A stretch of DNA of 64,000 nucleotides, from positions 186,001 to 250,000 of the forward strand of contig JABABQ010000062.1 of NCBI GenBank assembly GCA_014238155.1. Reading direction: 5' to 3'. The notes beneath the pieces are model-generated. The model was not told where the DNA came from, searched no databases, and was given only the letters and a program-made list of their open reading frames with translations. Both the position numbers and the translations under genes were made by a program. The DNA comes from Rhizobiaceae bacterium (lineage in GTDB: Bacteria > Pseudomonadota > Alphaproteobacteria > Rhizobiales > Rhizobiaceae). How positions within the stretch are numbered: the first letter of the stretch is position 1; each line of letters opens with the position of its first letter. This document shows positions 27,757-36,832 of this stretch, piece by piece.

Positions 27757-28146
27757 CTAACGGATCGGAGGCGGGCCGTAAATATTGTCGTCGGGCTGGC
27801 CCTTCAAGACGCCCAGCAGGATCAAAGGGAGGAACAGAAAGCCTGACAAAAAAGGTCCGGCCACAACAATAATCAGCGCATAGGGTCCTGGATAACCGAG
27901 ATCGTGCAGGCGTTTATGGCACAGCGCATAGATGCAATAGGTGGAAGCGAGAGCAACCAACCCCAGTACAACAGCCCATGTTGTAAATTGGTCTGAATGT
28001 TCGCGGGCAGCAAACAATTGCGATACGGCAACCCACCAGATTGAGAAGATCAGGGCCATGCCCAGGCCATAGGTGGCGCGTCTGATGCGGCCCTTGAGGG
28101 AGAACAAAGCCCAAAATACCGATTGCGGCCCACCTTTATTCGCCAT
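27757..28146 (-). CDS. DUF805 family membrane protein
   Basis: 129-residue inner-membrane protein of the DUF805 family: 'LFSLKGRIRRATYGLGMALI' (the conserved GRxxRxxY entry), then helices and the family marker 'CHKRLHDLGYPG'. GGAAGG sits 6 bases upstream of the ATG at 28146, which decides the start; the open frame upstream is longer but lacks similarity. The biochemical role of the family is not known. It starts 31 bases after the dapD stop on the same strand. Confidence 0.88.
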   Translation of the reverse strand: MANKGGPQSVFWALFSLKGRIRRATYGLGMALIFSIWWVAVSQLFAAREHSDQFTTWAVVLGLVALASTYCIYALCHKRLHDLGYPGPYALIIVVAGPFLSGFLFLPLILLGVLKGQPDDNIYGPPPIR

Positions 28147-28177
28147 TGTCATCCTTCCAAGAGAAAATTCGCCCAAA

Positions 28178-29023
28178 TCAGTCGCGCAACAATTCGTTGA
28201 TTGCTGTCTTTGACCGGGTCTTTTCATCAACGGTCTTAACAATCACCGCACAATACAGACCCGGACCCGGCTCGCCATTTCCCATCGGCTTGCCCGGCAT
28301 GGTGCCAGCAACAACCACAGAATAGGCAGGAACTTCACCATAGGTGACGGAGCCCGTGGCGCGATCAACAATCTTGGTCGACTGGCCAATAAAGACACCC
28401 ATGCCGAGAACCGCACCTTCGCGGACGATGCATCCCTCAACAACTTCGGAGCGGGCACCGATAAAGCAATTATCCTCAATGATCACCGGACCAGCCTGCA
28501 ATGGCTCCAGAACTCCGCCAATGCCAACACCGCCGGACAGATGAACGCCCTTGCCGATTTGAGCGCAGGATCCAACCGTCGCCCATGTGTCAACCATGGA
28601 GCCTTCGTCCACACGGGCCCCCAAATTGACGAAGGACGGCATCAGCACAACATTTTTGGCGATATGGGCCGAGTGGCGAACCACGCAACTGGGTACTGCG
28701 CGAAAGCCGGCGCTGCGAAACTGATTTTCACCCCAACCTTCGAATTTCGACGGCACCTTGTCCCACCATGTGGATGCGCCGGAGCCGTTGGGGATGACTG
28801 CCATGTCATTGAGCCGAAACGACAGCAGCACGGCTTTTTTCAACCATTGATTCACAACCCATTCGCCGTCGCTACTCTTTTCAGCAACGCGGGCTGTGCC
28901 GCTATCGAGCAGATTCAGTGCGTCGCCCACGGCTTCGCGAATTTCACCCTGGGTGGTGATGCTGACATTATCACGATCGTCAAAGGCGGCTTCTATGGTT
29001 GCTTGGAGATCTGCGTGGCTCAT
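28178..29023 (-). CDS. dapD: 2,3,4,5-tetrahydropyridine-2,6-dicarboxylate N-succinyltransferase
   Basis: 281-residue left-handed beta-helix acyltransferase that transfers succinyl from succinyl-CoA to tetrahydrodipicolinate (lysine/mDAP pathway). Hexapeptide repeats run through '[20 protein letters not shown]' and '[20 protein letters not shown]'. The N-terminal '[15 protein letters not shown]' segment is the usual DapD substrate region. Start at the ATG at 29023; the frame extends upstream without similarity. A 156-base divergent region separates it from the LOG gene. Confidence 0.97.
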   Translation of the reverse strand: MSHADLQATIEAAFDDRDNVSITTQGEIREAVGDALNLLDSGTARVAEKSSDGEWVVNQWLKKAVLLSFRLNDMAVIPNGSGASTWWDKVPSKFEGWGENQFRSAGFRAVPSCVVRHSAHIAKNVVLMPSFVNLGARVDEGSMVDTWATVGSCAQIGKGVHLSGGVGIGGVLEPLQAGPVIIEDNCFIGARSEVVEGCIVREGAVLGMGVFIGQSTKIVDRATGSVTYGEVPAYSVVVAGTMPGKPMGNGEPGPGLYCAVIVKTVDEKTRSKTAINELLRD

Positions 29024-29179
29024 CGGGGGTGTCCTGATAACAAAGATTTTCGCCTTTATAACGATGCCGATTGCGGGAGCAATGGGGAAGTGATCATTTG
29101 GCAAAATCTCCGCCCCCCTTTGACCTGCACGGTTGAGACTTGTAAGGGCAGGTTTGTCTGCTATTTCGGAACCAGTTTC

Positions 29180-30028
29180 ATGCCCACCAAACATTTTCCG
29201 CTGCCGCACAATCCTTTGAAAGGATCGCGGCGGGATCGCGAGCAAGCCAAAGTTGTTCCGGATACTCCCCAAACCCGTTCACCTGCCTACAAACTGGCGT
29301 TCGATGATGCGGAATTTCTCTGTCGTCCGGAAACCCGCCCGATCCGCCTGCAATTGGAATTGCTGAAAACGGAGATGATGCTGGAAGAAGCTGGTATTGT
29401 TTCCACAACGGTGTTGTTTGGCGGCGCACGCATTGCTGAACCGGGCAAGGACCCCTGGGCTGCAAAAAACGACATCCAGCGCGAAAGCCTGAAAGCCAGC
29501 AGCAAGTATTACACCGAGGCTCGCAAATATGCGCAACTCGCCTCGCAGGCTTCAAAAAAGACCGATTTTACCGAGTACGTTGTTGTCACCGGCGGCGGTC
29601 CAGGCGTGATGGAAGCCGGATCACGCGGGGCGCTGGATGTGGGCGCGCCAAATATCGCGCTGAACATCGTTTTGCCGCATGAGCAGGCGCCAAATGAATT
29701 TGTGACCCCCGAATTCAGTTTCAACTTCCACTATTTCGCCATTCGCAAGATGCATTTTCTGATGCGCGCCAGTTCGGTTGCCGTATTCCCCGGTGGATTT
29801 GGTACTCTGGACGAGTTTTTCGAAACCCTGACGTTGATACAGACCGGGCGCATGGAACGGGTGCCCGTATTGTTGTTTGGCAAAAAATTCTGGGAGCGGG
29901 TGATCAATCTGGAGGCTCTCGCGGAAGAAGGAACAATTTCACCCGATGATACCGACCTGTTTACCATCGTCGATTCGGCGCAGGAAGGATGGCAGGTTGT
30001 TTCCAAGTTTTATGGATTGGATGGCTAG
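29180..30028 (+). CDS. LOG/TIGR00730-family Rossmann-fold nucleotide-binding protein
   Basis: 282 residues with the two LOG family motifs: '[14 protein letters not shown]' and '[13 protein letters not shown]'. LOG enzymes split nucleoside 5'-monophosphates (cytokinin riboside type) to base and ribose phosphate. This longer class has an N-terminal extension of about 100 residues, seen in many Rhizobiales, and the activity may differ. The ATG at 29180 follows GGAACC. The open frame extends to 28541, but that portion is antisense to dapD. engB starts 3 bases after the stop, so the two form a unit. Confidence 0.88.
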   Translation: MPTKHFPLPHNPLKGSRRDREQAKVVPDTPQTRSPAYKLAFDDAEFLCRPETRPIRLQLELLKTEMMLEEAGIVSTTVLFGGARIAEPGKDPWAAKNDIQRESLKASSKYYTEARKYAQLASQASKKTDFTEYVVVTGGGPGVMEAGSRGALDVGAPNIALNIVLPHEQAPNEFVTPEFSFNFHYFAIRKMHFLMRASSVAVFPGGFGTLDEFFETLTLIQTGRMERVPVLLFGKKFWERVINLEALAEEGTISPDDTDLFTIVDSAQEGWQVVSKFYGLDG

Positions 30029-30031
30029 CCA

Positions 30032-30709
30032 ATGCCTGAAGCATCTCCTGAGGAAGTTGCCTTTGCAGAGCGCAAAGGAAAGGCGCGGAAGTTCTTTGCT
30101 GATGGGTGGATATTCGTGCGCGGTGTTCCGGCGATGAAATTTCTGCCAACGGAAGGGCCCGACGAAGTGGCATTTGCCGGGCGCTCCAATGTGGGCAAGT
30201 CATCGCTGATCAATGCCTTGACGGCGAAACGAGGGCTGGCGCGCACTTCCAATACGCCGGGACGTACCCAGGAGCTGAACTTCTTTGTGCAGGATGGTGA
30301 TTTTGAAGACGGTATCCCCCCTTTGGCGCTGGTCGATATGCCTGGTTATGGCTTTGCCAAAGCTCCAAAGGACGTGGTCGATAATTGGACAAAGCTGGTG
30401 TTTTCCTACCTGCAGGGTAGGGCGACATTGCGGCGGGTCTATGTGCTGATCGATTCCCGCCACGGACTGAAAAAGAATGACGAAGAGGTGCTGGATCTGC
30501 TGGACAAAGCCGCCGTGTCCTATCAACTGGTCCTGACCAAATCTGACAAGATCAAGCCACCGGCACTGGTGAAACTGCAGGCTGAGACCCTCAAGGCGAT
30601 CGAAAAGCGCCCCGCAGCCTTTCCACAGATCGTGGCGACGTCCAGCGAAAAGGGCAGCGGTGTTGACGATCTGAAAGCCGCAATCCTCTTCGCTATCGGT
30701 CGCGGCTAG
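30032..30709 (+). CDS. engB: Ribosome biogenesis GTP-binding protein YihA/EngB
   Basis: 225-residue TRAFAC-class GTPase involved in large-subunit maturation. All G motifs are visible: G1 '[10 protein letters not shown]', G2 region '[14 protein letters not shown]', G3 'DMPGYGFAK', G4 'TKSDK', G5 'ATSSEK'. There is a 40-residue N-terminal extension rich in Glu/Lys. The gene starts immediately after the LOG gene. A 10-bp inverted repeat right at its stop codon (30707-30750) may act as a terminator with the convergent VOC gene. Confidence 0.95.
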   Translation: MPEASPEEVAFAERKGKARKFFADGWIFVRGVPAMKFLPTEGPDEVAFAGRSNVGKSSLINALTAKRGLARTSNTPGRTQELNFFVQDGDFEDGIPPLALVDMPGYGFAKAPKDVVDNWTKLVFSYLQGRATLRRVYVLIDSRHGLKKNDEEVLDLLDKAAVSYQLVLTKSDKIKPPALVKLQAETLKAIEKRPAAFPQIVATSSEKGSGVDDLKAAILFAIGRG

Positions 30710-30750
30710 AGCCGTTCAGAATTGTGTCCATTTAATCGTCAACGGCTCTA
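30707..30750. terminator. Inverted repeat at convergent gene ends (engB / VOC gene)
   Basis: TAGAGCCGTT and AACGGCTCTA form a perfect 10-bp stem with a 24-base loop, starting inside the engB stop codon. There is no T-run, so it is either a weak bidirectional terminator or part of a dispersed intergenic element; the same decamer recurs at 62125-62134. Confidence 0.45.
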
Positions 30751-30772
30751 AAGCCACGCTCTGCAGATCAAC

Positions 30773-31330
30773 CTAATCTGACAAAGATTTTGTCGATCGG
30801 TCGCACAGCAATTCAATGGCGTCTGCAACGTGGGTTGACCCGATAGCGTGATCATCGCGCTCCACACGCAATAAATGGGCCTGATGCAACACGTCCGTGT
30901 GGGTCATGCCTCGGGGTGGTTCAAAACAATAGCAGGCCAGTTCGATCAAGAATCCCAGCGGTTCCCTGAAATAGATCGAATCCATGAATCCGCGATCCTT
31001 GTTGCCGCTGTGCTTAATTCCGGCCTGGTCCAGTTTTTCGATTGCCCGGCGGTAGGTTGCCTTGGAAATGTTGAAAGCGATGTGATGAACACATCCTGCA
31101 TCTTCGGGGGTGCGTTTATGTTTGGGTTTTCGGGATTCATTGCAGAAGATTGTGATCAGCCGACCGTCGCCGGGATCGAAATAGAGGTGATTTTCGTCCG
31201 GGTTGTCGAGATTGGGTTGTTCAAAAACAAATGGCATGCCGAGCACGCCTTCCCAGAAATCAACCGACGTTTTTTTGTCGGCGCCCATTAATGTGATGTG
31301 GTGGACGCCCTGTGCCTGCAACAATGTCAT
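30773..31330 (-). CDS. VOC superfamily (glyoxalase/dioxygenase-like) protein
   Basis: 185 residues with one vicinal-oxygen-chelate domain. Likely metal ligands lie in 'GVHHITLMG', 'VHHIAFN' and 'GFLIELACYCFE'. Paired beta-alpha-beta-beta-beta modules are evident, but a 45-residue C-terminal extension is not part of the fold. Members range from glyoxalase I to ring-cleaving dioxygenases and thiol-transfer resistance enzymes; the 'PGDGRLITIFCNE' block resembles the dioxygenase-like group. The substrate is unknown. It is convergent with engB and 71 bases ahead of arfB on the same strand. Confidence 0.85.
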   Translation of the reverse strand: MTLLQAQGVHHITLMGADKKTSVDFWEGVLGMPFVFEQPNLDNPDENHLYFDPGDGRLITIFCNESRKPKHKRTPEDAGCVHHIAFNISKATYRRAIEKLDQAGIKHSGNKDRGFMDSIYFREPLGFLIELACYCFEPPRGMTHTDVLHQAHLLRVERDDHAIGSTHVADAIELLCDRSTKSLSD

Positions 31331-31401
31331 CTAGATCTCCCAAATTTGAATCGTACAATATCATGTAACTGACGCTGGACACAGAGCAATCAGTCCCAAC
31401 T

Positions 31402-31836
31402 CTAGTCGAAGGAGACTTTGCCGCGCAGTTTTTTGGTTTGCCCACGCTTGACCTTCGAGTCGGTTCGTTTTCTGCGGGCATTCATGCTGGGCCGCGTGGG
31501 TCGGCGTTTGGGAGGTGGAGGTTTGGCGGCTTCCGCCAGCAATTCAATCAGCCGGGTGCGGGCGTCGGCTCGGTTTTTCTCCTGACTGCGATATCGGGTG
31601 GCCTGAATGACAATCTCGGATTCGCTGTTCAATCGGGTTCCGGCAAGCTTTTCGGCTTTGGCAATAACCGGCCATGGCAGAGTAGCGCTGCGCCTTGGGC
31701 TGTAGCGGAGTTGCACACCACTGGCGACTTTATTGACATTTTGACCACCGGGGCCTCCTGAATGGATGAAGCGTTCGGAAAGATCGCCCTCCAGGATGTA
31801 GAGGCTCTCAAAGATAGGAATGCGAATTTCGGCCAT
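31402..31836 (-). CDS. arfB: Alternative ribosome-rescue peptidyl-tRNA hydrolase ArfB (YaeJ)
   Basis: 144-residue release-factor-like protein that frees stalled ribosomes by hydrolysing peptidyl-tRNA. The catalytic GGQ is in 'FIHSGGPGGQNVNKVAS'. The C-terminal basic tail ('MNARRKRTDSKVKRGQTKKL') inserts into the empty mRNA channel in this family. The size and the absence of a stop-codon recognition domain separate it from RF1/RF2. The upstream region is shared divergently with the dehydratase operon at 31950. Confidence 0.94.
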   Translation of the reverse strand: MAEIRIPIFESLYILEGDLSERFIHSGGPGGQNVNKVASGVQLRYSPRRSATLPWPVIAKAEKLAGTRLNSESEIVIQATRYRSQEKNRADARTRLIELLAEAAKPPPPKRRPTRPSMNARRKRTDSKVKRGQTKKLRGKVSFD

Positions 31837-31884
31837 GACGGTTTGTAATCACCAAGCTAATTGAAATCAAACACAAGAGTTCGA

Positions 31885-31914
31885 TTGACAATCAGGTGAC
31901 GCTTTGGGGATAAA
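31885..31914 (+). promoter_or_regulatory. Candidate sigma70-type promoter for the sugar-acid operon
   Basis: TTGACA (31885-31890), 18-base spacer, GATAAA (31909-31914). The -35 is perfect and the -10 matches 4 of 6. It lies 36 bases before the dehydratase ATG, directly upstream of a 19-base palindrome. Confidence 0.45.
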
Positions 31915-31916
31915 GC

Positions 31917-31935
31917 TTCAAACTAATCGTTTGAA
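31917..31935. promoter_or_regulatory. Palindromic operator candidate TTCAAAC-N5-GTTTGAA
   Basis: Perfect 7-base inverted repeat with a TAATC spacer, overlapping the expected transcription start of the dehydratase operon, 15 bases before its ATG. This position suits a repressor of LacI/GntR/IclR type sensing a sugar or sugar acid. No regulator gene lies adjacent in the window. Confidence 0.5.
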
Positions 31936-31949
31936 AAAGGAAGCACTCA

Positions 31950-33764
31950 ATGGCTCCCAAGAAAAGAATTGATAAATCTCAGCTGCGGTCCAAACTGTGG
32001 TTCGCCAATCCTGATGATTATGACATGACAGCGCTCTATATTGAGCGCTATATGAACTGGGGCCTGACTCGCGAAGAACTGCAGTCTGGCAAACCGATCA
32101 TCGGCATTGCCCAAAGTGGCTCGGACCTGTCTCCCTGTAACAGGCATCATTTGGTCCTGGCCGATCGGGTGCGAGAAGGAATTCGCGAGGCCGGTGGTAT
32201 CGCCTTTGAATTTCCGGTGCATCCGATCCAGGAAACCGGCAAGCGTCCAACCGCAAATCTGGATCGCAACCTGTCCTATCTGGGGCTGGTTGAAACTCTG
32301 TTTGGCTATCCGCTGGATGGTGTGGTGTTGACCATCGGTTGCGACAAAACCACACCGGCCATGCTGATGGCAGCTGCTACGGCCAATATTCCAGCAATTG
32401 CCCTGTCGGTCGGTCCGATGCTCAACGGCTGGTACAAAGGTCAGCGCACTGGTTCCGGCACAATTAAATGGCATGCCAAAAAGGAACTGTCGAAGGGTGA
32501 TATTTCCTATGAGGAATATGCTGACATTGTTGCTTCTTCGGCGCCGTCACCGGGCTATTGCAATACGATGGGCACCGCCACAACCATGAACTCTCTTGCA
32601 GAGGCGCTTGGAATGTCACTGGCTGGTTCAGCTGCAATTCCTGCCGTGCACAAGGAACGGGCGCAGATGGCTTATCTGACCGGCAAGCGCATCGTCGACC
32701 TGGTCTGGGAGGATGTGAAACCTTCAGATATCATGAAGCGTGAGGCGTTTGAAAATGCCATTGTGATCAATTCCGCAATTGGCGGATCCACCAATGCTCC
32801 AATCCATCTAAAGGCCATCGCCAATCACCTTGGGGTGCGGCTCGATAATCAGGATTGGGAAGATCTTGGCTGGGATGTTCCGCTGATGCTGAACCTGCAA
32901 CCGGCGGGTGAATATCTTGGTGAAGACTATCATCACGCGGGTGGAGTGCCAGCCATTGTCAATCAATTGATGGACGCGGGACGATTACCAAATCCAAGCG
33001 CGATGACCGTCAACGGCAAATCGATAGGTGAGAATTGTGAAGGAGTGGAGGTTGCTGATGACAAAGTGATCTGGCCGTTTGACAAACCGATGTTGCAGCA
33101 GGCCGGATTCCTCAATCTGAAGGGCAATTTGTTTGATACGGCGATCATGAAAACGTCGGTGATTTCCGACGAATTTCGCGGCCGCTACCTGTCCAATCCG
33201 GATGACCTCAACGCCTTTGAAGGGCGCGCGGTCGTATTTGACGGGCGTGAAGAATATCACGCGCGCATCAATGACAAGTCGCTGGGTATCGACGAATTTA
33301 CGCTGTTGTTCATCCGCGGCGCTGGGCCAATTGGCTATCCGGGCGGTGCTGAAGTGGTCAATATGCAGCCACCGGATGACCTGTTGAAACGCGGTGTTAC
33401 GTCGTTGCCGTGTATTGGCGATGGCCGTCAGTCCGGCACGTCTGGGTCACCGTCGATCCTCAATGCTTCACCGGAAGCAGCGGTGGGGGGTGGCCTTGCG
33501 CTGATCGAAACCGGAGATCAGGTGCGCATTGATCTGAACACGCGCGAAGCCAATATCCTTATCTCCGATGATGAGCTGAGCAAACGCAAGGCGGCAGTTG
33601 CCGTAAAACTGGCGACGGGTCGGCTCGACTATGTCCCGGATCATCAAACGCCGTGGCAGGAAATTCAACGGGGTATTGTTGATCAGTTCGAAGAGGGCAT
33701 GGTTTTGAAACCGGCGGTGAAATACCGTAATGTTGGCAAAATTGTTCCCCGCGATAACCATTAG
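31950..33764 (+). CDS. xylD: IlvD/Edd family sugar-acid dehydratase, xylonate dehydratase-like
   Basis: 604-residue Fe-S dehydratase. Conserved Cys positions lie in '[11 protein letters not shown]', '[11 protein letters not shown]' and '[20 protein letters not shown]'. The order of motifs, the C-terminal '[20 protein letters not shown]' and the closing '[16 protein letters not shown]' strongly resemble Caulobacter D-xylonate dehydratase as I recall it. The reaction would be D-xylonate (or L-arabonate) to 2-keto-3-deoxy acid plus water. A sugar lactonase gene follows 8 bases later, the preceding step in the oxidative (Weimberg/Dahms) route. The symbol is tentative because related dehydratases act on arabonate, galactonate or gluconate. 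Confidence 0.85.
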   Translation: MAPKKRIDKSQLRSKLWFANPDDYDMTALYIERYMNWGLTREELQSGKPIIGIAQSGSDLSPCNRHHLVLADRVREGIREAGGIAFEFPVHPIQETGKRPTANLDRNLSYLGLVETLFGYPLDGVVLTIGCDKTTPAMLMAAATANIPAIALSVGPMLNGWYKGQRTGSGTIKWHAKKELSKGDISYEEYADIVASSAPSPGYCNTMGTATTMNSLAEALGMSLAGSAAIPAVHKERAQMAYLTGKRIVDLVWEDVKPSDIMKREAFENAIVINSAIGGSTNAPIHLKAIANHLGVRLDNQDWEDLGWDVPLMLNLQPAGEYLGEDYHHAGGVPAIVNQLMDAGRLPNPSAMTVNGKSIGENCEGVEVADDKVIWPFDKPMLQQAGFLNLKGNLFDTAIMKTSVISDEFRGRYLSNPDDLNAFEGRAVVFDGREEYHARINDKSLGIDEFTLLFIRGAGPIGYPGGAEVVNMQPPDDLLKRGVTSLPCIGDGRQSGTSGSPSILNASPEAAVGGGLALIETGDQVRIDLNTREANILISDDELSKRKAAVAVKLATGRLDYVPDHQTPWQEIQRGIVDQFEEGMVLKPAVKYRNVGKIVPRDNH

Positions 33765-33772
33765 GGCGTCTT

Positions 33773-34630
33773 ATGAGAATTTTCGGACCCCGCTGTACGC
33801 TGGGGGAGGGGCCACTCTGGCACCCTGAACGCGAGCGTCTGTATTGGTTCGACATTCCGGTTGGTCGCCTGCATGTCTGTAATCATCTGGGCGACCAACA
33901 CCATTGCTGGGATTTTGGTGAGCCGGCCTCGGCGGCCGGGTGGATCGACTCTGAAACCCTGTTGGTGGCAACAGCCAGTGGTTTGCAGAAGTTTGACCTA
34001 TTATCTGGCCGTTGGGAAACCGTGATTGATCTGGAATCCGACAATCCATCGACGCGGTCGAATGATGGTCGTATTGGCCCGGATGGTTCGTTCTGGATAG
34101 GCACGATGGCCCGTGACGGCAGTCCGCATGAAGGGGCGTTTTATCGCTATCACAACGGACAGATTGGTTGTCTGGCAAACCCGGCGAGCATTCCCAATGC
34201 CACCTGTTTTTCTCCGGATGGGAAAACTGCCTATCTGGCGGATACAAGGAAACAGATCATCTGGCGATGGCCGTTGGACGATCTGGGAAACCCCGACGGT
34301 GAGCGACAGGTTCACATAAATTTGAGAAATGAGAATATCAATCCTGATGGCGCGGTTTGCGATGCGGAGGGGTATTTGTGGAACGCTCAATGGGGTGCCT
34401 GGCGGATTGCACGCTATGCACCGGATGGTTCATTCGACCGGGCCATTGAGCTGCCTGCGAGCCAACCAACTTGCCCGGCATTTGGTGGGCCCGATCTGAA
34501 AACTCTGTTTGTCACGTCAGCATCGGAAGGTTTGAGCGAAAAAGACTTTGCAAAACAACCAGATGCGGGGAAAATTTTTGCTCTGGATCTGGATGTGTGC
34601 GGAATGCCGGAGCACCGAGCGCTGATCTGA
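33773..34630 (+). CDS. SMP-30/gluconolactonase family sugar lactonase (XylC-like)
   Basis: 285-residue beta-propeller lactonase hydrolysing aldonolactones. Metal-binding residues of the family are recognisable: Glu in 'TLGEGPLWHPERE', Asn/Asp in 'SNDGRIGPDGSFWIGTM' and Asp in 'NPDGAVCDAEGYLW'. The C-terminal 'FGGPDLKTLFVTSASEGLSE' is typical. It follows the xylonate-type dehydratase by 8 bases, so xylonolactonase or arabinolactonase activity is the natural reading. A matching sugar dehydrogenase and aldolase or dehydratase are not adjacent. Confidence 0.88.
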   Translation: MRIFGPRCTLGEGPLWHPERERLYWFDIPVGRLHVCNHLGDQHHCWDFGEPASAAGWIDSETLLVATASGLQKFDLLSGRWETVIDLESDNPSTRSNDGRIGPDGSFWIGTMARDGSPHEGAFYRYHNGQIGCLANPASIPNATCFSPDGKTAYLADTRKQIIWRWPLDDLGNPDGERQVHINLRNENINPDGAVCDAEGYLWNAQWGAWRIARYAPDGSFDRAIELPASQPTCPAFGGPDLKTLFVTSASEGLSEKDFAKQPDAGKIFALDLDVCGMPEHRALI

Positions 34631-34818
34631 TATCGAGCAAAGAGCGTCGAAACCGAAATTAGTTGCAAAGTTTTGGCCATTATCGGCAGAATTATACCGG
34701 ATGTTTACAATCTGGCAGCTAAAAGCTGTATCCAAAGCCTGCGAAATTTATCTAAATTTGTTCACGTCGTGTTAACTTGCGATGCGTGAACATGGTGCCA
34801 ACCTTAAAGGAGGGTACC

Positions 34819-35181
34819 ATGTCCCGAGAACAGTCGCATTCTCTCAACGAAACCAGCGTCCCGATACCGGAAAGCCTGTTTGGTCAAATGACCCAGGCGG
34901 AGCCAATCGACGCGGTTGAAATCGCCAAGGAACTGCCATTGCAAAACCGGGCCCGTCTCGCCGCATTTTGTTATGCTCGTCGACATCTGAACCACCTTGG
35001 ACTGCTGGTGGCATCGACGTGTGATCTGGTGACCCTGAAGCGGGTGATGGGAACCGCAGGAGAAGTGGTTTATCGTCAGTCGCGTGACGTGGAAAAAACC
35101 CTGGCTGCCGAACGTGGCAACCGAGATTCTGCCAGCAAGATAACACTTGCAACTGCTGCAAATGTGGTCCCCATCAGATAA
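34819..35181 (+). CDS. Hypothetical small alpha-helical protein
   Basis: 120 residues, family not recognised. The ATG at 34819 has a near-perfect Shine-Dalgarno (AAAGGAGG) at 34806-34813, the strongest in this part of the window, so high translation is expected. No signal peptide or membrane helix. Residues about 40-95 look helical ('ELPLQNRARLAAFCYARRHL', 'LVASTCDLVTLKRVMGTAGE') with two Cys. It is monocistronic, followed by a stable hairpin and a separate terminator, and preceded by a 188-base gap. A small cytosolic regulatory or stress protein is possible, but this is not shown. Confidence 0.75.
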   Translation: MSREQSHSLNETSVPIPESLFGQMTQAEPIDAVEIAKELPLQNRARLAAFCYARRHLNHLGLLVASTCDLVTLKRVMGTAGEVVYRQSRDVEKTLAAERGNRDSASKITLATAANVVPIR

Positions 35182-35194
35182 ATTGGGTTAATGG

Positions 35195-35223
35195 CACCTC
35201 CCCACGTCTTCGTGGCAGAGGTG
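35195..35223 (+). other. Stable hairpin downstream of the small hypothetical gene
   Basis: CACCTC, a bulged C, CCACG, TCTT loop, CGTGG, CA bulge, GAGGTG: an 11-bp interrupted stem 14 bases after the stop codon. No T-run follows, so it is more likely an mRNA 3' stabilizer or processed structure than a terminator. Confidence 0.5.
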
Positions 35224-35261
35224 GCTGCTGGAAATAACCTTATATAATACCCTACCGACCA

Positions 35262-35293
35262 AGGGGCGGCTTTTGCTGCCTCTTTGTGTTTTT
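35262..35293 (+). terminator. Rho-independent terminator after the small hypothetical gene
   Basis: AGGGGCGGC / GCTGCCTCT stem of 9 pairs (two G-T) with a TTTT loop, followed by TTGTGTTTTT. It ends the transcript of the 34819 gene ahead of the decarboxylase. Confidence 0.7.
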
Positions 35294-35419
35294 GGGTTCC
35301 ATATCCGTAATGATTCTGCCAGATACAGGTGTTGGAAGCCGAGGCGAGATACAGAGTATTGAGCGTCGGCGAGCTGAAACGCAGCCGTGGTTGTCTTTAT
35401 ACAGTTCTGGAGCAAATCA

Positions 35420-36832
35420 ATGAACTCACCCTTTGATTTTCGCAAGTGGTCCCATCGAGCCTCTGACTGGGCCGCTGATTATCTTGAAGGTGTGGAGCAG
35501 CAACCGGTGCGGCCACAGGTAATTCCCGGTTCAATCGCCGCGCAAATTGGCGATGCCGCTCCTGAGTCCGGCGAAGCGATGGAAGAAATTTTTGCTGATT
35601 TTGAGCGTATTATTCCAGCTGGCATGACGCATTGGCAGCACCCTCGCTTTTTCGCCTATTTTCAGTCCAACGCCGCTCCGGCCGCGCAATTGGCCGAACA
35701 ATTGGCGACCGCCTTTGCCAGCCAATGTATGCTGTGGCAGACATCGCCGGCGGCGACCGAGCTCGAAATCAAGATGGTTGACTGGTTGCGCCAGGGACTG
35801 GGGCTTCCTGTGCAGTTTAAAGGATCTTTTCAGGACACAGCTTCTTCAGTCACTCTTTGCGCAATATTGACCATGCGGGAACGGGCTCTCAATTTTACCG
35901 GCAACCAACAGGGCATCTTCGGCAAGACCCCGCTGCGGGTCTATGCTTCTGGCCGCACTCATACATCGATTGATAAGGCAATGTGGGTGGCCGGTCTTGG
36001 TCAGGATAATCTGGTAAAAATTCCAACCGGACCAGGGCCGCTTTTTGCCATGGATGCGGATGCGCTGCGTGATGCGATTGCCACCGATCGCGCGGCCGGC
36101 ATGGTACCGGCCGGCATTGTCATCTGTGTTGGTGGCACTTCGGTGGGGGCGACGGACAATGTTGCTGATATTTGCCAGATCGCGGAAGAGGAAGGCCTCT
36201 ACACCCATCTCGATGCGGCATGGGCCGGGTCGGCAATGATCTGTGAGGAGTATCGTCAATTGTGGAAAGGGGCAGAACGAGCGGATTCAATTGTCATAAA
36301 CCCACACAAATGGCTTGGCGTTCCCATGGAGTGTTCCCTGCACCTGGTGCGTGATCCGGAAATGCTGGTGCGCACGCTGGCCATCCAGCCGGAATATCTG
36401 AAGACCCATGGCAAGGACGGGATCGTCAATTTCTCGGAATGGTCGGTTCAATTGGGTCGCCGTTTTCGGGCGTTGAAAGTCTGGTTTTTGCTCCGCGCCT
36501 ATGGGCTTGAGGGGTTGAGGGAACGTATTCGCAACCATGTTAATTGGGCCGAAAAGCTAGCCAAACGTCTGGCCAGCGAACCAGATATAGAGATTGTTAC
36601 TGAACCCGTTCTGTCACTGTTTTCATTTCGCCACGTGCCCCAGGATTGCCCCGACATCAACAGCCACAATATTGAACTGGTCAACGCGATCAATGATGAC
36701 GGGCGTATTTATTTGACACAGACCTTGCATGACGGAAACACGGCGATTCGATTTGTTGCAGGTCAGTTCGACATGAGTGAACGGGATGTCGACATTGCTT
36801 TTGATGCAATCATCGAGGTGGCCCGTGGCTGA
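35420..36832 (+). CDS. Group II pyridoxal-dependent (aromatic amino acid-type) decarboxylase
   Basis: 470-residue PLP decarboxylase of the DDC/TDC family, converting an aromatic or related L-amino acid to the amine plus CO2. The PLP lysine is in 'VINPHKWLGVPMECS'; the N-terminal 'MTHWQHPRFFAYFQSNAAPA' is the substrate-site hallmark, and 'HLDAAWAGSAMICEEYR' holds the PLP-binding Asp. Length matches the family (about 470-480). The ATG at 35420 follows GGAGC. The next gene, an aminotransferase, starts with a GTG inside the last codons, an 8-base overlap, so they are translationally coupled. The substrate cannot be fixed from sequence. Confidence 0.92.
   Translation: MNSPFDFRKWSHRASDWAADYLEGVEQQPVRPQVIPGSIAAQIGDAAPESGEAMEEIFADFERIIPAGMTHWQHPRFFAYFQSNAAPAAQLAEQLATAFASQCMLWQTSPAATELEIKMVDWLRQGLGLPVQFKGSFQDTASSVTLCAILTMRERALNFTGNQQGIFGKTPLRVYASGRTHTSIDKAMWVAGLGQDNLVKIPTGPGPLFAMDADALRDAIATDRAAGMVPAGIVICVGGTSVGATDNVADICQIAEEEGLYTHLDAAWAGSAMICEEYRQLWKGAERADSIVINPHKWLGVPMECSLHLVRDPEMLVRTLAIQPEYLKTHGKDGIVNFSEWSVQLGRRFRALKVWFLLRAYGLEGLRERIRNHVNWAEKLAKRLASEPDIEIVTEPVLSLFSFRHVPQDCPDINSHNIELVNAINDDGRIYLTQTLHDGNTAIRFVAGQFDMSERDVDIAFDAIIEVARG

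Noticed and set aside
28541-29179. Long 5' extension of the LOG-family frame
   Set aside because: Lies antisense to dapD and lacks similarity; the ATG at 29180 matches the family N-terminus.
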